DNA of 64,000 nt from JACVRM01 sp036824245 (GCA_036824245.1 DAITAO010000003.1:1-64000); one strand, 5' to 3'; numbered from the stretch's first letter, positions 44,375-53,323 are shown. The notes: a model not told the origin generated them from the sequence alone. Program-made: numbers and translations.

Positions 44375-45664
44375 ATGGCCTCGAGAACCCCCCCGCGGAC
44401 GAGCCTGACGACGCGGACTACGTGCCGTGTCTGCGACTCGCCGGAGCTCAGTCCCGTGCTCTCGCTGGGCGAGCAATGCATCTCCGGTGCCTTTACAGGG
44501 CCGGACGGCCGAGAGCCGGTCCAAAGGGCGATCCCGCTCGAGCTCGTCCGTTGCGACATGACGCGGGATCAAGACGCCTGTGGACTCCTCCAGATCCGGC
44601 ACACCGTGCCGGGATCGATTCTCTACTCGAACTACTGGTACCGCAGCGGCGTCAATCGCACTATGACCAAGAACCTTCACGAAATCGCCCAGGAGGCCGA
44701 GGGCTTGGTCGAGTTGCGACCCGGTGATCTCGTCGTAGACATCGGGTGCAACGACGGCACCCTGTTCGACGGTTACCAGGTCGAGGGGCTCCGGTACCTC
44801 GGCTTCGATCCCTCCGACCTAACGCGCTACGCGGTCGAGAAGGGATACGACATCGTGCGCGATTTCTATTCGTTCGAACGACTCCAACAGCTCTACCCTG
44901 ACCGGAAGGCGCGTGTCATAACGAGCATCGCGATGTTTTACGACCTTGAGGATCCAGGCGCCTTCGTCGAGGACGTGGTAAGCGCGCTGTCCGAGGACGG
45001 TGTCTGGGCCATGGAGCTGCACTACATGCCGACGATGCTCGAGCGCAACGCCTTTGACGTAATCGTCCACGAGCACCTGGAGTACTTCTCGCTGGCGGTG
45101 ATCGAGCGCTTGATCACGCAGGCCGGACTCGAGACGATCCGAGCCAAGCTCAACGACATCAACGGTGGATCCATTCGCCTGTTCTTCGCACACGCGGGCC
45201 GGATTTCCATCTCCGACGAGGACCAGCGCGCCCTCCAAGACATCCGGATCCGCGAATTCGAAATGGCGCTCGAGTCACCGGAGCCTTACGAACGCTTCAG
45301 ACAGGGCGCAGAGAGAGTTCGGGGGAAACTTCGCGAGGTGTGCGAGAGTCTCCACCGGGAAGGCAAGACGATCCATATCTACGGCGCCTCGACCAAGGGC
45401 AACACGATTCTTCAGTACGCGAATCTCGACGTGTCGCTCATTCCGTACGCCGCGGATCGCAATCCCGACAAGTGGGGCTCCAAGACCATCAGCACGAATA
45501 TCCCGATCATCAGCGAGGAGGAGTCCCGGCGCCTCAAGCCTGACTACTTCCTCGTGCTCCCGTGGCACTTCCTGGATGAGTTCCTAGAGCGCGAGGAACA
45601 GTACCTCTCCGAGGGCGGACATTTCATAGTTCCACTGCCCGAGGTGCGCATCCTTCCCGGTTGA
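44375..45664 (+). CDS. NDP-sugar C-methyltransferase (zinc-binding, three-domain)
   Basis: 429 residues with aagggagag upstream of ATG 44375. An N-terminal zinc-binding motif (CRVCDSPELSPVLSLGEQC plus a later Cys pair) leads into a SAM domain (LVVDIGCNDGTLFDGY, IAMFYDLEDPGAFVEDV) and then the C-terminal domain with IHIYGASTKGNTILQYA and YFLVLPWHFLDEFLERE. The central HEHLEYFSL segment and NDINGGSIRLF are hallmarks of TylC3/NovU-type C-3 or C-5 sugar methyltransferases. It probably makes a branched deoxysugar in the glycan. Confidence 0.88.
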   Translation: MASRTPPRTSLTTRTTCRVCDSPELSPVLSLGEQCISGAFTGPDGREPVQRAIPLELVRCDMTRDQDACGLLQIRHTVPGSILYSNYWYRSGVNRTMTKNLHEIAQEAEGLVELRPGDLVVDIGCNDGTLFDGYQVEGLRYLGFDPSDLTRYAVEKGYDIVRDFYSFERLQQLYPDRKARVITSIAMFYDLEDPGAFVEDVVSALSEDGVWAMELHYMPTMLERNAFDVIVHEHLEYFSLAVIERLITQAGLETIRAKLNDINGGSIRLFFAHAGRISISDEDQRALQDIRIREFEMALESPEPYERFRQGAERVRGKLREVCESLHREGKTIHIYGASTKGNTILQYANLDVSLIPYAADRNPDKWGSKTISTNIPIISEEESRRLKPDYFLVLPWHFLDEFLEREEQYLSEGGHFIVPLPEVRILPG

Positions 45665-45667
45665 GCG

Positions 45668-46663
45668 GTGCTGAACGTCGGACTGCTGTCGAGCTGGAAT
45701 ACCCGTTGCGGAATCGCCGAGTATTCCCGCCATCTCGCCGAGGCATTGCGCCGCCGCGGTAACATCCGTGTGCTGGTCTTCGGCTCCCGCAACTTTGGCG
45801 CCCGTGACGTGCGCCCTTACGAGGCAGACGAGCTGCCAAGCATGGACATCCAGGCATGGCACCCCGACAAGGAGATGGCCCTCGATGTCGAGCCGATCCT
45901 CGAGGCCGGTCTGGACGTCCTCCACATCCAGTACTCGAGCCTGTTCTACAACCGTCGCCGGCTCGTTCAACTCATGCGTCGCTTCGACGGCCTGCTCGCC
46001 CTGACCTACCACGACAAGGCCATTGGACGGGCATTCCCATGGCAAATCGCAGACCTTCTGTTCGCGCACCGTGAGGACGTGGGCATCGGCCCCCGGCAGC
46101 TGATTCCTCAGGGGATCGACATCCGACCACCCGTGATCAAGACGTTCGGACTGGGCGGCAAGGCGCGCGATGTCGACGTGATCGCCTCGATCTGCGAGCG
46201 AAACGGCTGGCAACTCGAGACCTCGTTTGGCAGGCGTACGTGGTTGGAGTCGGAGGAACTCAGGCGCTGGTTGCGCGATTGTGACGCGATCGTGCTGTGG
46301 TATCCGGACCTACCCACTTCCGGCGGAAGCGCGAGCGCGCCGCTGGCGATCGGAACTCGACGTCCGGTCTTCGTAAACGACACACGATCGTTCAGTGACC
46401 TCCCCGAGCGCACAAACAACCTCCGCAAGGTCTCCACCCCCGAGGAACTCGAGTCCGCGATGCGGCATGAGCTGGTCGACGAGTACGCGGAGGCGCGGAG
46501 CTGGGACCACGTCGCGAGCTCGATCGTGGATGCCTACCGGCAAGCCCTAGCGAAACGCGACGGCGCACGCGGGCATGGCGCGCCGCTCCGGGCCCGGGTC
46601 TATGTGGCTCTGGACCCCAAGCCGATCGCGCGGATCAAGCACCGCCTGGCCCCCCGCCGGTGA
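45668..46663 (+). CDS. GT4-like glycosyltransferase
   Basis: 331 residues from GTG 45668, four bases after the previous stop. LNVGLLSSWNTRCGIAEYSRHLAEALR is a GT-B N-terminal loop ('CGIAEY') like those of mannosyltransferases. VLHIQYSSLFYN and LALTYHDKAIGR follow. The C-terminal half is short, and the E-x7-E motif is not visible; the region reads VLWYPDLPTSGGSASAPLAIGTRRPVFVND. It may be a variant or impaired enzyme. Its stop overlaps the next GTG by four bases. Confidence 0.7.
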   Translation: MLNVGLLSSWNTRCGIAEYSRHLAEALRRRGNIRVLVFGSRNFGARDVRPYEADELPSMDIQAWHPDKEMALDVEPILEAGLDVLHIQYSSLFYNRRRLVQLMRRFDGLLALTYHDKAIGRAFPWQIADLLFAHREDVGIGPRQLIPQGIDIRPPVIKTFGLGGKARDVDVIASICERNGWQLETSFGRRTWLESEELRRWLRDCDAIVLWYPDLPTSGGSASAPLAIGTRRPVFVNDTRSFSDLPERTNNLRKVSTPEELESAMRHELVDEYAEARSWDHVASSIVDAYRQALAKRDGARGHGAPLRARVYVALDPKPIARIKHRLAPRR

Positions 46664-47403
46664 GCGATCTCGATTTCGCAGTGCTTTCCAGCCGACGGCA
46701 GATCGCCGAGGCCCAGGAGGCCCTGCTGGAGGAGGGGCTGCTCGACGAGTTGCCGCATGATCCCCTCGCGCGGATCAAGAGGCGCTTGCACTTCCCGACC
46801 GCAGCGACGAGCCTGATCCCGGATCCAATCAAGAGCTGGGACGTGCGGCGGGTCCTCGAGGCCATACGACAGAGATGCGTCCCAGACGACCCAGTGCTGG
46901 ACATGGGAAGCATCGGCTCGGCGATTCCCCCGGCGCTGCACCGCCTCGGTTATCGCCAAGTCCACGGCATCGACCTCGATCCACAGGTCACCCGCATGGC
47001 GCACCGCGATGCGGTTCAGTACCGCGTAGGCGACATGACCGCCACCCCCTACGAGGATCGCTCGTTCGCCGCGATCACCGCGATCAGCGTGATTGAGCAC
47101 GGGTTCCAACCAGAGCCCTTACTGCGTGAAGTGGCGCGGCTTCTGAAGCCCGGCGGGTTCTTCTTCTTCTCCACCGACTACTGGCCCGAGAAGATCGATA
47201 CCAGCAGCATCCGGCTGTTCGGGATGACCTGGGACATCTTCAGCGCCGAGGAGATCGAGCGCTTCATCGCTGACGCACGCACGATGGGGCTCAGCCCTGC
47301 ATCCGAGCCGCACGCCGCCCTCCACGCGGTCGGTGACCGACCAATCTCGTATGAGGGATTCCAGTACACGTTCCTCGCCGGAGCTCTCAACCGACAGTCC
47401 TGA
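46660..47403 (+). CDS. SAM-dependent methyltransferase
   Basis: 247 residues from GTG 46660. VLDMGSIGSAIPPALHRLGYRQVHGIDLDPQ is motif I plus the acidic strand. FAAITAISVIEHGFQ and EVARLLKPGGFFFFSTDYWPEKID then LFGMTWDIFSAEEIERFI are typical of glycan-locus methyltransferases. The first 60 residues are helical. The substrate is unknown; it sits between a glycosyltransferase and kdsB. Confidence 0.82.
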   Translation: MSDLDFAVLSSRRQIAEAQEALLEEGLLDELPHDPLARIKRRLHFPTAATSLIPDPIKSWDVRRVLEAIRQRCVPDDPVLDMGSIGSAIPPALHRLGYRQVHGIDLDPQVTRMAHRDAVQYRVGDMTATPYEDRSFAAITAISVIEHGFQPEPLLREVARLLKPGGFFFFSTDYWPEKIDTSSIRLFGMTWDIFSAEEIERFIADARTMGLSPASEPHAALHAVGDRPISYEGFQYTFLAGALNRQS

Positions 47404-47486
47404 CGCTTCGTGGCCGCCGCACCGAACATCGATATGTCAGAACACTCGCTGAGGTTGAGCGTGACCTACGAGCACGGAACCTGAGC

Positions 47487-48233
47487 TTGAAGATCGTCGC
47501 CGTTATCCCCGCACGCTTCTCGTCCGTCCGCTTCCCGGGCAAGCCGCTGGCCGAGCTCGCCGGGCGCCCACTCGTCCAGTGGGTCTACGACGCGGCTACA
47601 AGCTGCCGCGCCTTCAGCGAGGTAGTCGTGGCCACGGAAAGCGAGGAGATCGCAGAGCGGGTGCGCGGGTTCGGCGGTCAGGTGGAGATGACGAGCCCCG
47701 ACCACCCGAGCGGCACCGATCGCGTGGCCGAGGTCGCCGAGCGGCATCCGGAAGCCGACTTCGTCGCAAACGTCCAGGGCGACCAGCCGTTCGCCACCGC
47801 AGAGATGCTCACCGCTCTAGTCGAGCCGTACCTCTCCGGGGAGGCCCCGCCGATGACGACACTCGCCTGCCCGCTCCTCGACCCGGCCTGGTGGGACGAT
47901 CCGAACGTGGTGAAGGTGGTCCGCGACGTGGACGGCTACGCGCTCTACTTCTCGCGCAGCTCCATCCCTCACGGCGCCATCGACCCGGACTCGCAGGTAC
48001 AGCCACTCCACCATCTCGGCCTCTACGCGTTCACGCGCGAAACCGTCCTCCGTTTTCCAGGTCTGCCCGCGACGCCGCTCGAGCGCCAGGAGCGCCTCGA
48101 GCAGCTTCGCGCGCTCGAGCACGGCATCCGCATCAAGGTCTGCGACACGGAGCGACCCGTGCTCGAGGTGAACACGCCGCAGGATCTGGAGGCGGCGCAG
48201 GAACTGATGCAGGGGAGGGCGCCGAGCACGTGA
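47487..48233 (+). CDS. kdsB: 3-deoxy-manno-octulosonate cytidylyltransferase (CMP-Kdo synthetase)
   Basis: 248 residues from TTG 47487. VAVIPARFSSVRFPGKPLAELAGRPLVQWVYD is the KdsB N-terminal nucleotide-binding motif. VVVATESEEIAERV, TSPDHPSGTDRVAEV, VANVQGDQPF (metal Asp), YFSRSSIPHG, HHLGLYAFTRETV and RQERLEQLRALEHGIRI are all canonical. It activates Kdo as CMP-Kdo. Its stop overlaps the kdsA start (GTGA), confirming a dedicated operon. Confidence 0.95.
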   Translation: MKIVAVIPARFSSVRFPGKPLAELAGRPLVQWVYDAATSCRAFSEVVVATESEEIAERVRGFGGQVEMTSPDHPSGTDRVAEVAERHPEADFVANVQGDQPFATAEMLTALVEPYLSGEAPPMTTLACPLLDPAWWDDPNVVKVVRDVDGYALYFSRSSIPHGAIDPDSQVQPLHHLGLYAFTRETVLRFPGLPATPLERQERLEQLRALEHGIRIKVCDTERPVLEVNTPQDLEAAQELMQGRAPST

Positions 48234-49069
48234 CCGCAGTGCGGATCACCGACGACCTATGGGCAGGCGACGGCCACCCCCTGCTCGTACTGGCCGGCCC
48301 CTGCGTCATCGAGGATCGCGAGTTCATGCTGCGAATGGCAGCGACGATCCAAGCGATCTCCGAGCGCCATGGGGTCGGGCTCGTCTTCAAGTCCTCGTTC
48401 GACAAGGCCAACCGCTCGTCCGGCGAGTCATTGCGTGGGCCGGGCATGGACGAGGGGCTCGTCACCCTCGCCGCCGTCCGGGACGCGGTGGGCCTGCCGG
48501 TGCTCACCGATATCCACGAGAGCTGGCAGGCGCAACCAGCCGCGGACGTGGTGGACGTGCTCCAGATTCCAGCCTTCCTCAGCCGGCAGACCGACCTGCT
48601 CCAGGCCGCGGCCGCCACGGGCCGCGCGGTGAACGTGAAGAAGGGCCAGTTCCTCTCGCCGCCCGAGATGGGGAACGTCGTGGCGAAGCTGGAGGCGGCG
48701 GGGTGTGACCGCATTCTCATCACCGAGCGCGGCACCACGTTCGGGTACAACAACCTCGTCGTCGATTTTCGCGGGCTGCCGCAGCTTCGGGCACTTGGCT
48801 ATCCGCTCGTCTTCGACGCCACACACAGCGTGCAACTTCCGGGCGGCCTGGGCGGCGCGTCCGGAGGCGAGCGCCAGTACGTATCCCACCTCGCTCGGGC
48901 CGCAGCGGCAGTGGGCATCGACGCGCTCTTCGTGGAGGTCCACTCGGATCCGGACTCCGCGCCGAGCGACGGGCCGAACATGATCACACCGGAGATGTTC
49001 GACCGCCTCCTGACCGAGGTGCTCGCGGTACGCGAAGCCGTGCTCGAGATCGGCGTTCGGGGAAGCTGA
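48230..49069 (+). CDS. kdsA: 3-deoxy-8-phosphooctulonate synthase (Kdo-8-P synthase)
   Basis: 279 residues from GTG 48230. LVLAGPCVIEDREFMLRMA, FKSSFDKANRSSGESLRGPGMDEGL (PEP/A5P binding), VLTDIHESWQAQPAADVVDVLQIPAFLSRQTDLL, VNVKKGQFLSPPEM, TERGTTFGYNNLVVDFR, FDATHSVQLPGG and FVEVHSDPDSAPSDGPNM are diagnostic of KdsA rather than DAHP synthase or NeuB. It condenses arabinose-5-phosphate with PEP. Confidence 0.95.
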   Translation: MTAVRITDDLWAGDGHPLLVLAGPCVIEDREFMLRMAATIQAISERHGVGLVFKSSFDKANRSSGESLRGPGMDEGLVTLAAVRDAVGLPVLTDIHESWQAQPAADVVDVLQIPAFLSRQTDLLQAAAATGRAVNVKKGQFLSPPEMGNVVAKLEAAGCDRILITERGTTFGYNNLVVDFRGLPQLRALGYPLVFDATHSVQLPGGLGGASGGERQYVSHLARAAAAVGIDALFVEVHSDPDSAPSDGPNMITPEMFDRLLTEVLAVREAVLEIGVRGS

Positions 49070-49093
49070 CTTCGCTATCGTGCCGCGACCCGC

Positions 49094-50563
49094 ATGATCG
49101 AGCTTCGCGACTGGATCCGCTCCACGAGCTTCGAGCCGAAGCCCTGGCTGCTGCTCGGCAAGGGACCCACTTTTTCACGGCGGGGCGAGTTCCCGCTGGG
49201 CGATTTCAACTTGATGGGTCTGAACAACGTAGTCACCGAGCAGCCGGTGGACGTCGCGCACATCATCGACGTCGATGTCGTGGAGAAGTGCGCCGACGCA
49301 CTCCGCCACAACTGCCGCTTCCTCGTGATGGCCCGCCGCCCGCACGTGCGCTTCCGACCCGGGGAGCGGCGACTCGAGGATTACTTCGGCGATCTTCCGG
49401 TGCTGCGGGAGCTGGACGAGCAAGGGCGGCTCGTCTGGTACAACGCCGCCACCTCGGCGGCGGTCGACGATTCACCGCAGATCGGTATTCGCTACTTCAG
49501 CTCCGAGGCGGCCATGAACATCCTCGGCGAGCTGGGCGTAAAGAAGGTGCGGACGCTCGGCATTGACGGCGGCACGCAGTACGGCACCGAGTTCAAGGAC
49601 CTGCCCGAGCTGCAGAACGGTCTGCCGAGCTTCGACGCCCAGTTCCGACAGCTCGAGGACATCGTCGCGAAGTGGGGAATCGACTACGACCCGATCATCG
49701 AGCCGATGCGCGTGTTCTGCGGCTGCGACGAGTCGCAGATCGTGGCGGCGCGCGTACTGGAGTACTCCATCCGCAAGCACGCCAGCCGGCCGGTGCGGTT
49801 CTACCCGATGATCGACGTGCCGACCCCGGTGCCGAAGGACCCGAAGAACCGTGGCCGGACCGGCTTCTCGTTCAGCCGCTTCCACATTCCCAGGCTCGCC
49901 GGCTACCAGGGCCGCGGGCTCTACGTCGACGCCGACATGCAAGTGTTCGGAGACCTCGCCGACCTGTGGGACATTCCGTTCGACGGCGCGAAGGTCATGT
50001 GCACCCGCCAGGACGAGCCGCCGGAGCAGTGGAAGGACTCGAGCTGGTTCCACCCCGGCCGACAGCTGAGTGTCATGTTGTTGGACTGCGAGCGGCTCGA
50101 CTGGAACATCGACGAGATTGTCGGTGGGCTGGACGAGGGCAAGTACACGTACGAGCAGCTCATGTTCGAGCTTGCTGTGGTCGAGCCGCACGAGATCAAC
50201 GACAACATTCCGCCCGAGTGGAACCACCTCGAGCACTACGAGCCCGGGAAGACGAAGTTGCTCCACTACACCGTCGTCCCCACCCAGCCGTGGAAGAACG
50301 ACAAGAGCCCACTCAGGACTCTGTGGGAGCCGGTCTTCAAGGAGGCGCGCGCAGCCGGCGTGGTGCAGGCGGACGAGGCACTACGACTTGCCCGCCGCGG
50401 TCACATCAAGCCGTCGCTGGCGCTGCCGCCGGGCAAGCTCGTCGCCACGGCGCTGACGATCGCCGCCGCGAAGTTGCGACAGGGGGTCCAGGTCGCGGAG
50501 CAGCGGCTTGGCGTGTTTCGGCACCCGCGCGTGCTGAAGCTCAGGGCGCGGCTGGGCCTCTGA
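49094..50563 (+). CDS. Two-domain glycosyltransferase: CMP-sugar-transferase-like N-terminus plus GT8-like C-terminus
   Basis: 489 residues. Residues about 15-200 begin WLLLGKGPTFSRRG and NLMGLNNVV, reminiscent of the GxGPS/N pattern of GT42-type sialyltransferases and MptE-like proteins, then HIIDVDVV and RFLVMARRPHVRF. From about 208 a GT8-like GT-A domain follows: RVFCGCDESQIVAARVLEYSI, then GLYVDADMQVFGDLADLWD (DxD), QLSVMLLDCERL and HYTVVPTQPWKND. It lies directly after kdsA, so a role in transferring Kdo from CMP-Kdo, plus a hexose by the second domain, is tempting but unproven. Confidence 0.65.
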   Translation: MIELRDWIRSTSFEPKPWLLLGKGPTFSRRGEFPLGDFNLMGLNNVVTEQPVDVAHIIDVDVVEKCADALRHNCRFLVMARRPHVRFRPGERRLEDYFGDLPVLRELDEQGRLVWYNAATSAAVDDSPQIGIRYFSSEAAMNILGELGVKKVRTLGIDGGTQYGTEFKDLPELQNGLPSFDAQFRQLEDIVAKWGIDYDPIIEPMRVFCGCDESQIVAARVLEYSIRKHASRPVRFYPMIDVPTPVPKDPKNRGRTGFSFSRFHIPRLAGYQGRGLYVDADMQVFGDLADLWDIPFDGAKVMCTRQDEPPEQWKDSSWFHPGRQLSVMLLDCERLDWNIDEIVGGLDEGKYTYEQLMFELAVVEPHEINDNIPPEWNHLEHYEPGKTKLLHYTVVPTQPWKNDKSPLRTLWEPVFKEARAAGVVQADEALRLARRGHIKPSLALPPGKLVATALTIAAAKLRQGVQVAEQRLGVFRHPRVLKLRARLGL

Positions 50564-51594
50564 CGGACGCCCCCCAGCTCACCGATTCGCGCGCAACCCC
50601 GGCCATCGCTGTCGTGATGGTGACGCTGAACCCCGGCGGCTACCTCGAGGAGAACGCGGCGGCGCTCGCGCGGCTCACGCTCAAACCACGGCGGGTGATC
50701 GTCATCGACAACGGCTCGACGGACGGTGCTGTGGAAGCGCTATCCGCGCGCCACCCGGACGTGGAGGTCGTGCGGACTGGGCGCAACCTCGGATTCGCCG
50801 CGGGCAATAACGAGGGCGTCCGAAGGGCGGAAGGGTGCGAGTGGGTCGCGTTGCTCAACGTCGACGCCTTTCCGGAGCCCGGCTGGTTAGTCGAGCTCGT
50901 CGCCGCCGCCCGCCAGCAGGGTGACTGCTCGGTCATCGGCAGCCGCCTGGTGCGAGCGGGTGCACCCGGCGAACTCGATGGCACCGGTGACGTCTACCAC
51001 GTCAGCGGTCTCGCCTGGCGGCGCGACTACCGCGTTCCGGTGGATCAGGGTGCGCGCGCCGGCGAGGTCTTCTCGGTGTGCGCTGCCGCGGCCATGTACC
51101 GGCGCGACACCTTCCTGGCCGCAGGCGGCTTCGACGAGCGGTTCTTCTGCTACTTCGAGGACACTGACCTCGCCTTCCGTCTGAGGCTGCAGGGCCATCG
51201 GCTCTGGTACGAGCCACGTTCCGTGGCACACCATGTCGGCTCCGGCACCGCCGGCGCCGACAGCGATTTCACGATCTACCACTCGCATCGCAACCTGGTG
51301 TGGACGTACACGAAGAACATGCCGGGCGCCCTGTTCTGGCTCTACCTGCCGCAGCACCTGCTGCTCAACCTTCTCTCAGTCGGTTGGTTCTCGATCCGTG
51401 GGCAATGGCGAGCGATCCTCGCTGCGAAGCGGGATGCAATGCGCGGTCTCCCGCGCGCGCTGCGGGAGCGCCGCGAGATCCAGGCGGGGCGGAGGATTGA
51501 GGGCCGCGAGTTGCTGCCGCTGATGTCGCGCGGGCGCGGCGCTTACGTCACCGCGATGAGCCGCGCACGGGAAAGCTTGCGTGGACGAGGATGA
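50560..51594 (+). CDS. GT2 glycosyltransferase (rhamnosyltransferase-like), probable CTG start
   Basis: About 344 residues. VVMVTLNPGGYLEENAAAL, VIVIDNGSTDGA, RNLGFAAGNNEGVRRAEG, WVALLNVDAFPEPGW (DxD equivalent NVD) and AAAMYRRDTFLAAGGFDERFFCYFEDTDLAFRLRLQG give a standard family-2 enzyme, with HHVGSGTAG and a C-terminal hydrophobic helix FWLYLPQHLLLNLLSVGWFS. The first in-frame ATG (50617) would cut into the first strand, and no GTG or TTG lies at the junction. CTG 50560 overlaps the upstream TGA exactly like the other coupled genes, so it is taken as the start. Confidence 0.85.
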   Translation: MTDAPQLTDSRATPAIAVVMVTLNPGGYLEENAAALARLTLKPRRVIVIDNGSTDGAVEALSARHPDVEVVRTGRNLGFAAGNNEGVRRAEGCEWVALLNVDAFPEPGWLVELVAAARQQGDCSVIGSRLVRAGAPGELDGTGDVYHVSGLAWRRDYRVPVDQGARAGEVFSVCAAAAMYRRDTFLAAGGFDERFFCYFEDTDLAFRLRLQGHRLWYEPRSVAHHVGSGTAGADSDFTIYHSHRNLVWTYTKNMPGALFWLYLPQHLLLNLLSVGWFSIRGQWRAILAAKRDAMRGLPRALRERREIQAGRRIEGRELLPLMSRGRGAYVTAMSRARESLRGRG

Positions 51595-51595
51595 C

Positions 51596-52783
51596 TCACC
51601 GGATGCCCGCGAAGACTGCCTGAAGCATGTCCACTACGGTCGCCTGCTCGTCGTCGGTCATCTGCGGGTAGAGCGGCAGGGCAAGTGAGAGACGGTCGGC
51701 GATCGCGCTGCGCGGATAATCCTCCGCTCGCAAGTCGTACTTCTGCGCATACAACTCCGTGAGCACGGGCGAGTGCGTTCCCTGGCGCGTCGAGACGCCG
51801 CGCCGCTCGAGTTCCGCCATGAGCGCGTTGCGCTGCTCGTTGAGGCGGTGCACGTTCTCGATCGTCGGCTCCTCGGGCCGGAAAAGGCATACATACGCCT
51901 GGTAGCCGTGCACACAGCCGTCCGGTACGACCGGCGTCGCGAGCCAGTCGAGGTCCGCAAGCGCCTCGTCGTAGAGCTCGGCGCGCCGGCGCCGCCCCTC
52001 GAGCACGTCGTCGCATCGGTCCATCTGCGCCGAGCCGAGCGCGCCCTGGATATCCGTCATGCGGAAGTTGAAGCCGAGATGGTCGTACGCCGAGAGGAGG
52101 AAGGCGCCGCTCGTCATGTGCCGGTCGTGGTCGGAGCGCGAAGCGCCGTGATCACGTAGAGACCGTGAGAGCTCGGCGATGTCGTCGCTCTTCGTGACGA
52201 TCATGCCGCCCTCGCCGGTCGTGATCGACTTGCGCGGGTGGAAGCTGAAGCAGCCCGCCTCACCGAAGTTGCCGGTATGCGTGCCGCCGTACCAGCCGCC
52301 TAGCGAGCACGCGCAATCCTCCACGACCCAGAGGCCCCGCCGGCGAGCCAGCTCCATGATCGGATCCAGATCGGCACTCAGGCCGAACAGGTGGACGGGG
52401 ATGATCCCCACCGTGCGGTCGCTGACCAGCGTCTCCGCCAGCCCGCAGTCGATGTTGAACGTGGCCAGGTCGATGTCGCAGAAGACCGGCTTCGCGCCCA
52501 TGTACTCGACCACGTTCGCCGTCGAGACCCACGTGAACGCGGGCACGATCACCTCGTTGCCGGGCTTCAGCCCCAGCGCTGCCACGGCAATGTGGAGCGC
52601 CGTCGTGCACGAGCTCGTCGCCACAGAGTGGCGTGCGCCGGTGTAGACGGAGAACTTCTCCTCGAACTCCTGGACGTAGGGGCCCTGCACCACCCAGCCC
52701 GTCTCGAGCGGCAGCTGGACCGCGCGCAGCTCCTCCTCGCCGATCACCGGCTTCGTGATGGGGATAGTTGTCTTCGTGGCCAT
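51596..52783 (-). CDS. DegT/DnrJ/EryC1-type sugar aminotransferase
   Basis: 395 residues from ATG 52783. A PLP-dependent transaminase acting on a keto-NDP-sugar. KPVIGEEELRAVQLPLETGWVVQGPYV, SSCTTALHIAVAALGL, VIVPAFTWVSTANVVEYMGAKPVFCDID, VEDCACSLGGWYGG and GCFSFHPRKSITTGEGGM with the PLP lysine at 185 are canonical. LGFNFRMTDIQGALGSAQ marks the SMAT group. It is divergent from an acetyltransferase gene 82 bases away; the pair could build an N-acetylated amino sugar. Confidence 0.92.
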   Translation of the reverse strand: MATKTTIPITKPVIGEEELRAVQLPLETGWVVQGPYVQEFEEKFSVYTGARHSVATSSCTTALHIAVAALGLKPGNEVIVPAFTWVSTANVVEYMGAKPVFCDIDLATFNIDCGLAETLVSDRTVGIIPVHLFGLSADLDPIMELARRRGLWVVEDCACSLGGWYGGTHTGNFGEAGCFSFHPRKSITTGEGGMIVTKSDDIAELSRSLRDHGASRSDHDRHMTSGAFLLSAYDHLGFNFRMTDIQGALGSAQMDRCDDVLEGRRRRAELYDEALADLDWLATPVVPDGCVHGYQAYVCLFRPEEPTIENVHRLNEQRNALMAELERRGVSTRQGTHSPVLTELYAQKYDLRAEDYPRSAIADRLSLALPLYPQMTDDEQATVVDMLQAVFAGIR

Positions 52784-52864
52784 TCTCCAGCTGAGAGCGC
52801 GGATATCGTAGGCAGGCACGCGGTCACCGGGCCGCCCGCGCTCCCGTACGCTTCTCGATTCGAC

Positions 52865-53323
52865 ATGGCTACCTATTCCCTCCGCCTTCGCCCCGCCCGC
52901 CCCGAGGACGAACGGCTGTTCCTCGAGTGGGGTAAGGATCCCGTGACCCGCGCCGCGATCACGAAGTCGCCCGACCTGACCGAGGACGAGCACCGCGCGT
53001 GGCTTCGGCAGATTCTGGAGGACCCCGAGACGCTGCTACTCGTCGTCGAGGAATCCTGGCGACCGATTGGCCAGGTACGGCTGAGCCGGCTGGAGCCGGA
53101 GCTCGCCGAGATCACGATTGCGCTCGCCCCGGGCGCGCGCGGACGCGGCGTGGGGCGGCGCGCCGTCGAGATCGCGACCACTCAGGCCGGCGACAAGCTG
53201 GGCGTGCAGGCCGTGAAGGCGCTGATCAAAGAGGACAACGAAGTGGCTCTGGCAGTCTTCCGCGCAGCCGGCTACGAGGACTTCGGCCGCAACGGCGACT
53301 CGATCGAGCTGCGCCGCTCCTAG
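52865..53323 (+). CDS. GNAT-family N-acetyltransferase (amino-sugar type)
   Basis: 152 residues from ATG 52865. LRLRPARPEDERLFLEWGKDPVTRAAI resembles PseH/WecD-like acetyltransferases acting on NDP-amino sugars. PIGQVRLSRLEPELAEITIALAPGARGRGVGRRAVEIA contains the acetyl-CoA pyrophosphate loop (ARGRGVGRRA), and VKALIKEDNEVALAVFRAAGYED is the typical C-terminal block. It lies head-to-head with the sugar aminotransferase, so it probably acylates that product. Confidence 0.85.
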   Translation: MATYSLRLRPARPEDERLFLEWGKDPVTRAAITKSPDLTEDEHRAWLRQILEDPETLLLVVEESWRPIGQVRLSRLEPELAEITIALAPGARGRGVGRRAVEIATTQAGDKLGVQAVKALIKEDNEVALAVFRAAGYEDFGRNGDSIELRRS

